Below are positions 1 to 12,800 of a stretch of DNA of 64,000 nt, in pieces. Position numbers and translations under genes: made by a program. The notes beneath the pieces were generated by a model, which worked only from the letters and a program-made list of their open reading frames with translations, was not told where the DNA came from and ran no database searches. Position 1 is the stretch's first letter; each line of letters begins with the position of its first letter. The DNA is from Bugula neritina (Eukaryota; Bryozoa; Gymnolaemata; Cheilostomatida; Bugulidae). Where the stretch lies: assembly GCA_964035545.1 (NCBI GenBank), contig OZ037772.1, positions 12,155,818-12,219,817 on the forward strand, read 5' to 3'.

Positions 1-904
1 TCCCTTTTAAATTTACTCATTGAAGTATATTATGACTTATTTCAGCACCACATTGCTAAACTAACAAATATTGCTATGCACAAACTAAATTTCAGGCAAT
101 GTAGCAACAAAAGTGTACTGTTTAGAGGCCAGTAATAAGGATGTGGGTAATTAATCGTTTAGAAGTTATTACAACAGTATTTATATTATAACATTAGATG
201 ATAACAAATATTGTTATTGCAATATAATATTATTTTTTGTTTATTCTGTAATTCCATTTTAATCACTTATTGCTTTCAGATTAGCACTTGAAAACAGAAT
301 TTAAAACTTTGAAAGGTTTAAGGAAATCTGTTACTTGCCTGTGTTGTAAAGCTGTGTCTTACCACCGGTTTTTTTATATTATTTATAAACTTTTATACTT
401 GTTATCCTTACTGCCAGTGTTCATGTACTAAGGCTGAAATTTGCTTTGCTGTTGCTTTTCATTTAATTTTGACTAATGTGTTGATCTAATCAATAAATAT
501 GTAATGCATTTGTTAGGTTATTAAAGTTATTATCATATATACTTGAGGTACATGCTTCATAAAATGATAATTAGTCATGAAATTACAAATACCAAAAGTA
601 AAATAAACAAAATAATTGGTTCCTGCTTCACATTGCTGAATTTTCATTATTTTTTAGTGTTTACCTCAATATATAAGCTCTAATAGCTTGCATTTATAAT
701 GGATTTTACTACTACTGCGTGCAAAACAAGTAGGCGTGGTTAAGTTTTCCATGTTAAGGCGGAGCTAAACTATTTGGCCACGCTAAAACGTCCTTGGCCT
801 CTCCAGGTCTATTCCAGCTCAGTGGACACAGTATTACCTCCTCCCTACCCCACATACTACTGTAGGAAAGGCATGCACATTCTCACCAACAAACTGCTTT
901 GTAG
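1..904. other. Non-coding stretch left of the beta-propeller exons
   Basis: AT-rich sequence without a convincing exon on either strand. It ends in a pyrimidine-rich acceptor (ctgctttgtag) for the exon that starts at 905, so at least its right part is probably an intron of the gene that continues to 2352. I see no repeat array or RNA gene here. Confidence 0.5.
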
Positions 905-2352
905 GTTGATCTCATTAGCAGATACAAGGAAACAGAAAATGTGATTATTCAGCTGATGTCTGAGAGTGTCTCTCTGCCAGAGGTGCCAAGTATAACCACA
1001 TTGCAGGTCAAAGGTCAGTATGTATAGCTGCAGGTCAAAGGTTACTGTATGATTGGGTTGTTTGTTGATGGCATAGAAGTACTTGTGTTGTCACTTAGAT
1101 GGTGGAACAATTATGAGATGGAATAGAAGTGACTTTTAACAGCTGCTAGTTGTGTTCATTAGTTTATAGGTGAGGGGCCTTTGCCCCCCCACCCTTGTGA
1201 TCAGGGGAAGCTCTTCCTCAGCTCTCCACTCCCTCTCTGTTGTTAATGTTGCTTTAGCCCACTACAGGTCAAACCTTTCCTATTACCATGGTTATATTCT
1301 CCCATTCATGTGTAGATGAAAGGAGAGAAATTGAAGTAGAAGTTGTCGCATCGCAAGATGGACAGACAACTCCTAATGCTTTCAATAAACGGTTGATACT
1401 CCAACATACAGTAGAAATGGGTGGATATCCAGCGTCAATTTGTAGTTATCAGGGAAAAGTATATGTTTTGTCATATGCTGGACTGGATGTAGTTGCTGAG
1501 CACAAGTTACTCAGCCAAAAGTTAATCTCCTCATCATTTCTGTTTCCAGTCGGCGTAGCTGCTCACAGAGACAGATTGTATATTTCAACTATCAATGGTC
1601 ACTTTTCATCGCCGTGGTCCTGCACAACTAGCAAGGATACTTCCTATAGCTTGGTGACAGTTTACAATCTTCTTGGGGAAAAAGTCCTCGACTGGACCCA
1701 TAAGGTTAACAGTAGTAACTTAGTGGTTGTTGGTAATCAAATAGTTGTGGTAGACACTCAGAACCAAGCACTCGCAGTATATTCTCTTACAGGGGAGGCA
1801 ATAAAACAACTACCCGTTCCTATATATCAAGGTTACCAAACTAATACATCGATCTGCACCATAGACAACAGCTCTGTTGTTCTATCTGACTATAAAACTG
1901 CTAAAGTATTCAAAGTGAATATTTCAAGTGGAGAAGTTGAATGGACATCTGAACACATAGGAAACCCTGAAGGCGTGGCCTACCACAGAGGGAGGGTGCT
2001 CGTAGCCGACCGAGGAGCTAGAATGAAGATCTCAGTCTTGGATGTGGAAACAGGTGATACTAACAGATAATGTTGACAAGAGTCTGTTTTTATCTTTGTT
2101 TCTAATATACGATAAATTCTAAACAACTAATACGTAATTTTGGAGTTTTTCATTTTAATTGTGTGTTAGAAGATACAATTATTCAATCTGAATTTATTTT
2201 TCTACCTTGTTTATGCAGGTGAACCGCTGACGGTGATCATAGATGCTGACCTTGAGTTCCTCTCCCACATGTATAATTTCCGTGTAACAGGAAACACTCT
2301 TATAGTACCGAGCAGAGGAAAACAGGCAATTTCGTTCTATCAAATTCGCTGA
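905..2352 (+). CDS. C-terminal part of an NHL/six-bladed beta-propeller protein (5' end outside or not found)
   Basis: Three exons join in phase: 905-1013, 1268-2053 and 2219-2352, giving 342 residues and a TGA stop at 2350-2352. The first exon encodes a short helical segment (VDLISRYKETENVIIQLM), like the end of a coiled coil. From about residue 75 on there are six weak repeats of about 45 residues with the pattern of propeller blades, for example FLFPVGVAAHRDRLYIS, NSSNLVVVGNQIVVVDTQNQ and GNPEGVAYHRGRVLVADRG. Coiled coil followed by a propeller is the TRIM/RBCC-NHL layout, in which the propeller binds RNA or protein. No RING or B-box is visible, so TRIM membership is an inference. ATG 1288 lies inside an exon that opens at 1268 and is probably not the start. 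Any 40-residue-repeat propeller could give this pattern. Confidence 0.6.
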
Positions 2353-2365
2353 GTTTCCTCATATG

Positions 2366-2880
2366 TAATGTATATAGTATCATATATACTGTATATGTTG
2401 TCATATATACTGTGTATGTTATCATATATACTGTGTATGTTATCATATATACTCCGTATATTATCATATATACTGTGTATGCTATCATATATAATGTGTA
2501 TATTATCATATATACTGTGTATGTTATCATATATACTGTGTATATTATCATATATACTGTGTATGTTATCATATATACTGTGTATGTTATCATATATACT
2601 GTGTATGTTATCATATATACTGTGTATGTTATCATATATACTGTGTATGTTATCATATATACTGTGTATGTTATCATATATACTGTGTATGTTATCATTT
2701 ATACTGTGTATGTTATTATATATACTCTGTATGTTATCATATATACTGTATATGTTATCATATATACTGTGTATGTTATTATATATACTGTGTATGTTAT
2801 CATATATACTGTGTATGTTATCATATATATACTGTGTATGTTATCATATATACTCTGTATGTCGACATATATACTACATT
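2366..2880. repeat. 21-bp minisatellite in the 3' UTR of the beta-propeller gene
   Basis: About 24 copies of a 21-base unit close to tatactgtgtatgttatcat, starting about 14 bases after the stop codon. Because 21 is a multiple of three, all frames stay open over most of the array, and the long ORFs seen there (YTVYMI, SYILCML repeats) are artefacts. The array lies between the stop and the first poly(A) signal, so it should be in the mature 3' UTR. Confidence 0.9.
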
Positions 2881-2981
2881 GGTGTATTATCATCTAAACG
2901 TAGTCCCATTATACTTATTCTTATAAGCACAGAGTTTAGAGTAAAAACTAGAATTATCTTCAACACTGTCACTTCTCTTTT

Positions 2982-2987
2982 AATAAA
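2982..2987 (+). other. Poly(A) signal AATAAA, beta-propeller gene
   Basis: AATAAA about 630 bases after the stop, with a second copy near 3000. The distance and strand fit the plus-strand gene. This gene and the CEP350-like gene converge, with about 600 bases between this signal and the CEP350 stop. Confidence 0.5.
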
Positions 2988-3589
2988 CTCAGGTTGACAA
3001 ATAAACATTCCTCAATGTTTTATCCACACAAGCCGATACAAGGGGGGGAGGGGGGGATAGCATACAATTGAGAATTGTATTCTCCTACCACACACAGAAC
3101 CTCAATATGCAAACTAGAAGCTACAAAACACACTGTATTGAAATAGGTTATATTTTAAATTTTACTACTAATAAATAAAAGAGAATTTGTAAGATGAAAA
3201 TACCGATACTGTAATAAAATGATTATGTAACACACTAAAACATTTCACATTGTCACAAACAGTTGGAAAACAGTAAAAATGTACATGACAAAAGGAGATG
3301 ACTCCAAAAACATGCGTATGAGGGAATATTGCTGAGTGAGTATTGCACACAGTGTGGACTCGTAATACTCAACCAACAGGAAATAAATAGAAAGGGAAGT
3401 GGACGGATGTAAAGATTGACCTTGATGTAGGTCAAGTTCAAGGCTGTCACAACTCTGTCGTTGGCTACAAATTAACATATAAATCTATATAATAAACAGC
3501 ATGCAGTGAAAGATGACGCAACAGAATGTGTAAGTAAGTGCATTCAATTGACAGTATAGTGAATAGAGAACTTTGACTGACAACTAGTT

Positions 3590-6500
3590 TCACCGGCTGC
3601 CTCTCAGCTTACGCTGGTCGGCAGCATACAACTATAATGTGTGCCATAAAACAATGTCGTTGCTATCAGCTCCAGCAAATAGTATAAGACTGGGTATAGC
3701 TTCACCCGGTTACACAGCACTTATTTAGTGTGCTTAGTTTTGTCGTACTAAGCCTGATGTTTGCTGGTATAAGCACATACATACCTGTATATGATGTTTA
3801 CTGTTGTAAGCCCCAAGTATGGCCGACACGCTGTCGTCAAGCAGCACCTGGAAGACGCTCTCCGTGAGAGAATGTTTCACGGCGAGTTCGTCCCGAGAAT
3901 AGTCCAGCCATGACAGTTCTTCCTCTCTCAGCTCCTGCATAACACAATGTCACAGCACAATGTCACAACACAATGTCACACTGTCACAGCACAATGTCAC
4001 GGCACAACGTCACAGTGCAGTGTGACGTCAATATGATAAAATGCTTAGATGATTTCCAGAAAAGCTTTAAAACCACATTAGGCTACAATTAATTTGTTAT
4101 GATAAGAGAAACCTTTACTCTAAATGAAAGTTATTTTATATGTCATACTATTTAAATGATGTAATTTTTAAACCAGCTGATTGTTTGACACTGAAAATAG
4201 GCTTTTGCATAATATTTATCTAACAATTAATTTCAAGTTCTGCAGATTTCAAGTAACTCATGTGATAAATACTATAAAGTAGTGGATGACTAGTGGATGC
4301 CCGGCCAATCAGGCTGCTGTATTTTCTCATCTGCTAGACAGCGTTGCCAGGTATCCAACACATACAGTATACTGACTCAACTAATGTTCTACAAACACTG
4401 CAACATCTGATTAGTCTAAAACCCAAACTTAGCCAATGAAACCTTACTTGAGTCAAGATGGCGTCTAGCTTGTCACGTCTCTTTGTCCTTGACATTGGTA
4501 GCACCCGAGAGGACTTGACTGGATGAACCATTTTACCGGTTACTGTGGGATAGATGTGTTTGTGGAGAATCTTTCTAACTCTGTAAAAGATCATAAACAG
4601 AGATGTTACAGGAAAATGTTATAATTTATTTATTATACATATTATTACATGTGTAGCAACATTCATAGTTTACTAAAATATATATGACTATTTGTATTAT
4701 AACATCAATCATTTATTTTATTATTATCATTATTTATAAATATACATGTATATGACCATATATTACAGCTTATATATATATATATATATATGTATATGTA
4801 TGTATATAACAGTATATTATTATAATATATATTACGATTACTGCTACTATACTATATAGACTGAGAGATTCATGACACGACGGAAGGGGGGGGGTATGAC
4901 TCACTCGTCAAGAGTAGTGGGTGGCTGCCGATGTTTATAGTATCTACTCAGCTGACTCCTCACTCCAGGTACTTCCTGCTGACTTTCTGCACCGTCGTCA
5001 CTTTCTTCGTTCTACCGGACAGACAGACAGACATTGTACAGGAAATAGTAGTAGTAGAGTAGTATAGTAATATAAGAAAGTACTAGAGTAATATGAGAGA
5101 GTACTAGAGTAATATGAGAGAGTACTAGAGTAATATAAGAGAGTACTATAGTAATATAAGAGAGTACTAGAGTAATATAAGAGATTACTAGAGTAATATA
5201 AGTGAGTACTAGAGTAATATAAGAGATTACTAGAGTAATATAAGAGAGTACTAGAGTAATATAAGAGATTACTAGAGTAATATAAGAGAGTACTAGAGTA
5301 ATATAAGAGAGTACTAAAGTAATATAAGAGAGTACTAGAGTAATATAAGAGAGTACTAGAGTAATATAAGAGAGTACTAGAGTAATATAAGATAGTACTA
5401 GAGTAATATAAGAGAGTACTAGAGTAATAGAAGAGTACTATAGTAATATAAGAGATTACTAGAGTAATATAAGTGAGTACTAGAGTAATATAAGAGATTA
5501 CTAGAGTAATATAAGAGAGTACTAGAGTAATATAAGAGAGTACTAGAGTAATATAAGAGTACTATAGTAATATAAGAGAGTACAATAGTAATATAAGAGA
5601 GTACTATAGTAATATAAGTGAGTACTAAAGTAATATAAGAGAGTAGTATAGTAATATAAGAGAGTACTAGAGTAATATAAGAGAGTACTAGAGTAATATA
5701 AGAGTACTATAGTAATATAAGAGAGTACTAGAGTAATATAAGAGAGTACTGAAGTAATATAAGAGAGTACTATAGTAAGATATACCTGGTAGATGTCATT
5801 CAGCATGTCTCGTATCAGATCAAACATGAGAGATCTGAAGGAAGTGTTGGCCGTAGCCTCCAGTTCCAACTGGTCTCCCGTGTCCAGGTACTCAGCAGAA
5901 GGTTCAAGGCCATTCCAAGACTCGCCACAACGTCTCGCCTGCCAGAATATGTCCAGCGCCTCGTCAGCCAGAGCTTTGACCTGAAACAGTCAACATACAA
6001 GGTGAAGGTCATATTTACTGACTCAGAGTTGCGAGAATGAAGAGTTGGGATTATAAGCTTTGAACTAACCTCAATCTCCTCATGCGGAACTATGAAGACG
6101 GGCTGTGGGGCTGCCACCCGCAATATTTCCTTCTTTGAGATAACTGGCACTGTCTTAGACTCAGGTCCAACCACTGAAGAACAGAATAGATAAATTAACC
6201 AATAGGAATCCTTTTCAATACATAGGTGAGTGTTTTCACTGGAATTGCAATTAAATTAAATTATATAAGGGTATCATCATGGCATGCAATATATAAAATA
6301 TTGTTACAGCACATCAAAAAACCACCTTTATTACTAATATTGCACCTCAACAACCAAGCTACAACATGTCACGCAGTGTAATAGAAGTTCTACTCACGGA
6401 ATTCGTCGTCGTACCAGTCGGAGTCGTTTGCCCCGAACACGGAGTCAATATCCTTGTCCAGCTGGACCCAGTGTTCATGTCGTGCTTCCTCCACCACAGC

Positions 6501-6877
6501 GGCGGCGGTTTTGGTAGGTGATTTCTGCGGGCTGATTGACTGAAATATACACAACCGTTGGTGAATGCTGGTATTCTTGGTTCACCCTATCACAAGGTTT
6601 AATAGGCAGCAGACGGAGCTGGTCATGTGATTGAATGACTAATTCCACTCAACATTGAGTTATATATACAACAGAATCTGCTACTTCTTCACACAGTTTG
6701 AACAGACAATATATTTAAAAGGTACAGTGAAGTTCAGACACACCTCTTCGGAACTGGGCGGAGACAGAATCTCAGAAAGAGGCTTGCCGGAAGGCGGAGG
6801 AGACTTGACAGGTTTGATGACCAGAGGGGGAAGTGCTCCGAGGAGACTGGTGGATGCAGACGGTGACGTCTGTTCAT
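3590..6877 (-). CDS. CEP350: CEP350-like, exons 45-52: conserved C-terminal region
   Basis: Exons: 6744-6877, 6398-6539, 6070-6173, 5786-5980, 4905-5011, 4448-4580, 3785-3934, 3590-3613. The region is better folded than the rest: DSVFGANDSDWYDDEF, a helical segment ending in MFDLIRDMLNDIYQ, HKHIYPTVTGK, then DKLDAILTQ and LSWLDYSRDELAVKHSLTES. In human CEP350 the C-terminal part binds FOP/CEP43 and targets the protein to centrioles. The last exon adds only eight codons (RKLRGSR, stop TGA 3590-3592). A 740-base satellite separates exons 48 and 49. Confidence 0.8.
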
Positions 6878-9800
6878 CTGTAAGTATTTGTAATATATAT
6901 GTCAATGTGAGTGCGTAGTAACTAGTAACCAGGGTGAGTAATTAGTCACTAATGTGAGTATCTAGTAACTAGTGTGAGTAACTAGTGTGAGTAACTAGAA
7001 ACTAGTGCCGCCAATCTTAAGCAAAATCTATTTCCTAACAAATAAAGACTCAATTAAATAGAACACATTATTCTCACCTGTAGTCTCCTTATCAGCAGTT
7101 GCTCTCTCCTTCCCTGCTGTCTCTTCAACTGTAGCCTCCACTTTAGTGACAGGTTTAGCAGACAACTCCAGAGTCTCTGCAGGAGTTACTTGAGCTGCTG
7201 ACTCGCTGCCGTCTGGAAGAGAGAGGGGCGGGACTTCCTGTGCAGACGCCGCGAGATGGTCTCGTCTCTCCTTCCACAGACTGATGACTGAGTCTAGAGA
7301 GTTCTGGACCAGCTGGGAGCAGACGGAGTCAACCTGGTTGTTGTCTTCTCTCTGCAGAAAACAGACCAATCAGATCTCAATGTAAACACTGAGAGGTAAA
7401 AATGAGCCAATTAGATCTCAGTCTACACATAATAACCATAGCAACCAAACAAGCAGTCTAATAATTCAAATGAAGACTAGTGCCGTTATTACAGCCTAAA
7501 CTAGCAAAAACAGAGTATTTCATTTAGTTTTTAAACTTAGATTTGATATTCAAATAAATTCATAGCTTCCCACCTTCAGCTTAGCAGTCTCATCAACAGG
7601 CGAAGGAGCTTTTGGAGTTTCCTCCCCTTGTACTTCTGGTGAGGCAGCTTTAGGAGTTCCCTGTTCATCATCTACATACACAGTATATAGAGGTCAAGAG
7701 GTTAGCCTGCAGTTTTTAGCTAATTGAAACTGTCGACTCGATAACTGCTGAAGTGCTCAGTAAATCCATTTTATGGGTTTCAACTGACCATTGATTAGTG
7801 GGATGAATTATATATAGATGTATAGACTAACATATTGCTTCAAAACACAATGTGGTTAGAGTAATGCATTACATCATACACCAAGATAACACAATTACAC
7901 TATATAAACAGAAGCTACGTTACACTATACATACCCAACAAGTCCTCAGCAGACGACTCCAAAGACAGGAGACTCCTGGGAGTTGTCTCCTCCATCACAC
8001 TTAGACCCACGTCTGCCAGCGACTCTACAAGTTTATTAGAACCTCCATAATTATTAGCCCTGTGAGGTCAGGTGAATACAAGGTCAAGAGGTCAAATGAA
8101 TACAAGGTCAGAAGGTCACCTGTTTGTAAATCAGGATCCAACTCGGCAGCGAAAGCCTCCACGGCTGCGGCAGCTGAGCTGATTGCCTTCTCCAACTCAC
8201 TCTCTTCCTCAGATTTCTCCGTCTTGTCTCTCGCCGACGACTCTGTCTGTTTGTCCGACTTGCGGGAGAACTCGAGAAAGTCAGGTGACCGGCTGCCGAG
8301 AGAGAGTTGACTGGAGGAGTCCGAGGTGTTGGCAGCGCTTCGTTCTGTCAGCAGCTTCTCCATCTCCTCAAAGTCTCTCTGCTCTCTCTGCAATGTAGAG
8401 CTCAGTGTAACAGCCAACCAAATCAACCTTCTGCTGACCAATCAGGAAAAGACAAGATAAAAACATTCTCCCACCTCTTCCGTCTCGGAATCAGCAAGTC
8501 GAGGCGTCGACTCCGCAAGACGCTCGCCCGGCTCCAGACCCGCCTCTTCCTGTTTATCTGACGGTTGCCGTGGTGATGAATCAACAGATCCGCCGGCCTC
8601 AGCTAAAGCAGCGTCCAGTTCCTCTTTCAAAGACAGACCAGGGTTCTGTATAACATGCAGTGACTTGGGTACAACAGATACTCTATTATTACTAATATGT
8701 TATAATATTTTATTATAATAGTAATTACTTATGTGATGCACAGCAGAGACTCTGTTCTTACTATTTTAAAAGATATTATTACTATATTACCATTTATATT
8801 TTATGAATATTGTTACTATATAACTATATTATTACATTATGACATCCAACTACTACAACTGATTTATTTCAGGACTTTAGACTGAGAGTCACACAAGCTC
8901 CGCCCACTGACCTGCTCATACGCAGACGGCAGTAAATCTTCCTCCCGAGGTTCGTCCAGCTTGAGGTCAGGTGACCTAACATCGAGCTGTAATTGGTCGG
9001 CCAGGTCAGGTGACTTAATGTTGACAGGAGAGAGAGATTGCTCATCGGCCTTGACGTCTTCATAAGGTATTTCCTCTTCTGTAACACCAAATACACAGCT
9101 TATTATTAGAAACATTGATATAAAGGCAACGCGAGATGTGAGTGGAAAACTCTAAAATAAACAACAATATTCACTTATTTGTAGAAAAAAATTACGGAAA
9201 ATTTCACAAAACAATTTATTGAAAAAGAAGCTTAAAAACAACAAACCGATTGATGAAGCTGTTGAGATGGATGACTTGAGGTCTTCACTCGATCCAGACC
9301 TGTCAAGTGACTTCTCATCACCAGACTTGTCAAGTGACTTCTCTTCAGACTTGTCAACTGATTTATCTCCAGACTTGTCGAAAGACTTTTCAGATTTTTC
9401 TGACGGCTCAAAATCAGACTTGTCCAGTAATTTTATTTCATCAGACTTTTCCAATGACTCAACTTCTGATTTGTCGGCCAGTTCTGCATCATACTTGTCA
9501 GCTGACTTCTCACTAACAGAGTCATCTTTGGCAGTACTGAAGTCACTGTGATGTGAGTCTTCAGTCTTCTCTCCGTGTTCACTGGGCAGCTCTTCCCTTG
9601 CGGAGTTGTCAACCTATCAAATAGAAAAGGGAGGGATAGCTTCAACACAGGAAAGAGTTGACCAAATAAAATGTCAAGGTTACAGATAGTTGTCATAGAA
9701 TACAACAGGGGAGCCAACAGATATTATGTTTGGAATTACAAAATGACACAACTATTATATTTATTTATAGTATAGTTCCCTTATTTTCTCATATTGCAAC

Positions 9801-12800
9801 CAGATCTTTACAACAGATAAAATTGGCTTCTTTAGAACCCTGATTTGTAATAACAGTCACAGCCATAGATAAATCTGGAAAACTCTGTAGATCCAACTTG
9901 TAGTCTTGTGCTCTTTGCACTTTATTCAAAATTTGGCATAGCAACTTTATGAAAATTACATAAAACATTAAATTCCATAAACTCATGGAGTGTAAAAATC
10001 AAATACATTATCAAACATTTCATAACTTATTTACATGCTGGTTTTGCTAATAACTTTGAGAGATGTAGCACTAGACGCCCACCTTAGTTTTAGAAGTTGT
10101 GGTAAGATCTAAGTCTAACAGAGGCTTTTCCTCTTCTACTAGACTCTCTTCCTTCTGCAAGACATTAATCAGGTTATTATTCAGTCAGCATTTCACAAGT
10201 AAGACTAGGAAACCAAGTATAGTACAGGAAACAGGAGACATAGCCTGGGAATTGCTAACCTGATCAACAAATAGCCCGAGATCTAGCAGAGGAGCCTCGT
10301 CATCTGATGGTTCAGCAGTTTGAGGGGAGGCGGAGGCCACACTGAGGATCTCACTAACAGATCTAGACCTTGACCTGCGAAACATCAACAGAAATCATAA
10401 CTATGAGAGAAACTTCAGTATTTGTCATGAATAAGTTTAATATACAAGTTCTATTAGAATAATAGAAGGGAAGTAAACATTCTGAAGAAAAAGCTAAACA
10501 TTGCTTTAAAACAATTGTCAATACAAACTGCAAAAATATTTAAAAGAAAATAATAAAAGCAAGTTTGCTGCTGAGGAATCCCCACCAACCACCTGCACCC
10601 ACGACTCACCTATGTGATGGCGACTGAGAGCGGGTACTTGTGTACGAGGAGGGAGTACGAGATCTAGACCGGCTCTCGGATATGAAAGAAGCCGCCCTGG
10701 ATGACCTTGACCCAGAGCGTCTGCTGCCACTGGAGGGAGAGAGAGAACGACTCCTGTGAGAGCGCTCAGGTGTGACTGACCGAGAGCGTTGGCCTTCTGT
10801 GAGAGTGCGAGAGCTGGCGTCAGAGTCGGATCTACTTCTTCCACTCAACTCATCTTCTGCGGATTTCACTTCTTCTGCGGATTTCACTTCTTCTGCAGAT
10901 CTCATTTTATCTTCTGCGGATTTCACTTCATCTTCTGCTGATTTCACTTCATCTTCTGCAGATTTCATTTTATCTTCTGCAGATTCCAGCACGTCTGCTA
11001 ACTTCTGCTGAGTTTGAGCAGCAGACTTGGATTCTTCCGGAGTGAAGACCGAGTCGTGTATATCTGGAGATTGAGAGAAGACAAGCTCACAAAGTGATCA
11101 CATGACTGTCACATGACACTAGAATTCACATCTATATTAATCACAAGTTTAGCACAACATGAAAACAGTTTTAGAAATTGTCCCCTCATCAACACAGAAC
11201 AACACACTGTGGCCAACACCTTAGTAAGCCGAGAAACTAATATTCATATTTGTAAGGTTTGCTGAAAACTACAGATACTTCAACAATCATGATATAACGT
11301 AACACAACACAGAATAACAGCAACCGGCCAGTATGAAAGGTCTGCCTACCTTGGCCGAGATCCATTAGACTGGGTTCCTCCAACTTTGGCGAGTCGTGTG
11401 TCTTGGCACCCGTCGGAGAAGATACTTTAGTGGAGGAGTCATTGAGATTCATGAGATCCGAGGCTTGGCTCAGGGATGAGTCACTCAGACGTTTGGAAGA
11501 CTGAAGCAGAAGACACGTCATGTGACAAGTTTTACCAAGAGAAAAGTGATGTCTACATGGCACACTGATATTTACACTACACTGATATCTACACCACGGT
11601 GATTTCTGCACCACCCTGATGTCTACAGCATACTGATCTTTACACGACACATTGATGTCTACACCCCACACTGATGTCTATGAAACTCACGTGGAAAGAC
11701 TCGATGCTCTCAGCGATGCTCTCCGACACAGAAGAGTGGGTTTTCTCGCTGACATCGTCAAAGCCATTGCTGTAAGTGTAGTCAGCTGTTAGCGACCTTG
11801 GCGTGTCCTTGACCTACATAGCATGCATACAAATGATATACAATAGGAAGACAGTTCTAGTACAAATGCAGTAGCTGTGAACAGAAAGCATAAACCATGA
11901 TGTCACAAGGGAGTTATGCCATCACAAGGGAGTTATGACACCACAAGGAAGTTACGATATCACAAGAGAGTTATGACGTCACAAGAAGAGTTATGACACC
12001 ATGAGGATAGTTTCTACTCACGTCTTTGTCTGGAGAGGCTCGTACAGATGTGAGTTTACTTGCTGAGGCAGTGAGTCGAGGAGTTGAATCTTCCAGCTGG
12101 CTTTCAGGAGTTTTCTGTGATGACATTATTAAATAATATGAGCAGTTTATAAATAAAATAATACAGCAATTTATAAATAACGTAACACAGTAATTTATAA
12201 ACAACAAATAACTAGTTATAAATAATGGAATGCTTCCACAATCTTTATCTGGCCCTAAGTTTTAACAAAAACAAAAAGGTTTAATAAAACCCCAGAAAGA
12301 AGTAGGAAAGAGTTAAACCAGCAAGAGCAGTGATATTTATGTTATTTGAACATTATATTAGCATACAATGCGATACCTCAATACAAACAACCACAGTGGA
12401 AGAGACTAGCTAATGTAAATTAGTGACATGACAATGAGATATTATTAATCATGAGCAGGAGGTAACCAATACCTCTCTCCGTCGACCTTCGCTCTCTGAA
12501 TCTACACTTCTTCCCGAGTCACTTCTCTGTCTCTCATACGACGGCTTGTTTAGCTGTAACAGAACAATGGTGTACAGACACTCAGCTGTAACATAATATT
12601 GGTGTACAGACACTTAGCTGTAACAGAATATTGGTGTACAGACACTCAGCTGTAACAGAACAATGGTGTACAGACACTCAGCTGTAACAGAATATTGGTG
12701 TACAGACACTCAGCTGTAACAGAATATTGGTGTACAGACACTCAGCTGCAATATAATTCCAATGATGTACAATAAAACAACCACACAGACACAATGCACT

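Noticed and set aside
2300-2997. Long overlapping ORFs on both strands with YTVYMI / SYILCML repeats
   Set aside because: They are produced by a 21-bp satellite whose period is a multiple of three; they lie after the stop of a real gene and have no domain.
5037-5782. CRISPR-like appearance of regular arrays
   Set aside because: Units are directly adjacent without unique spacers, in a eukaryotic intron.
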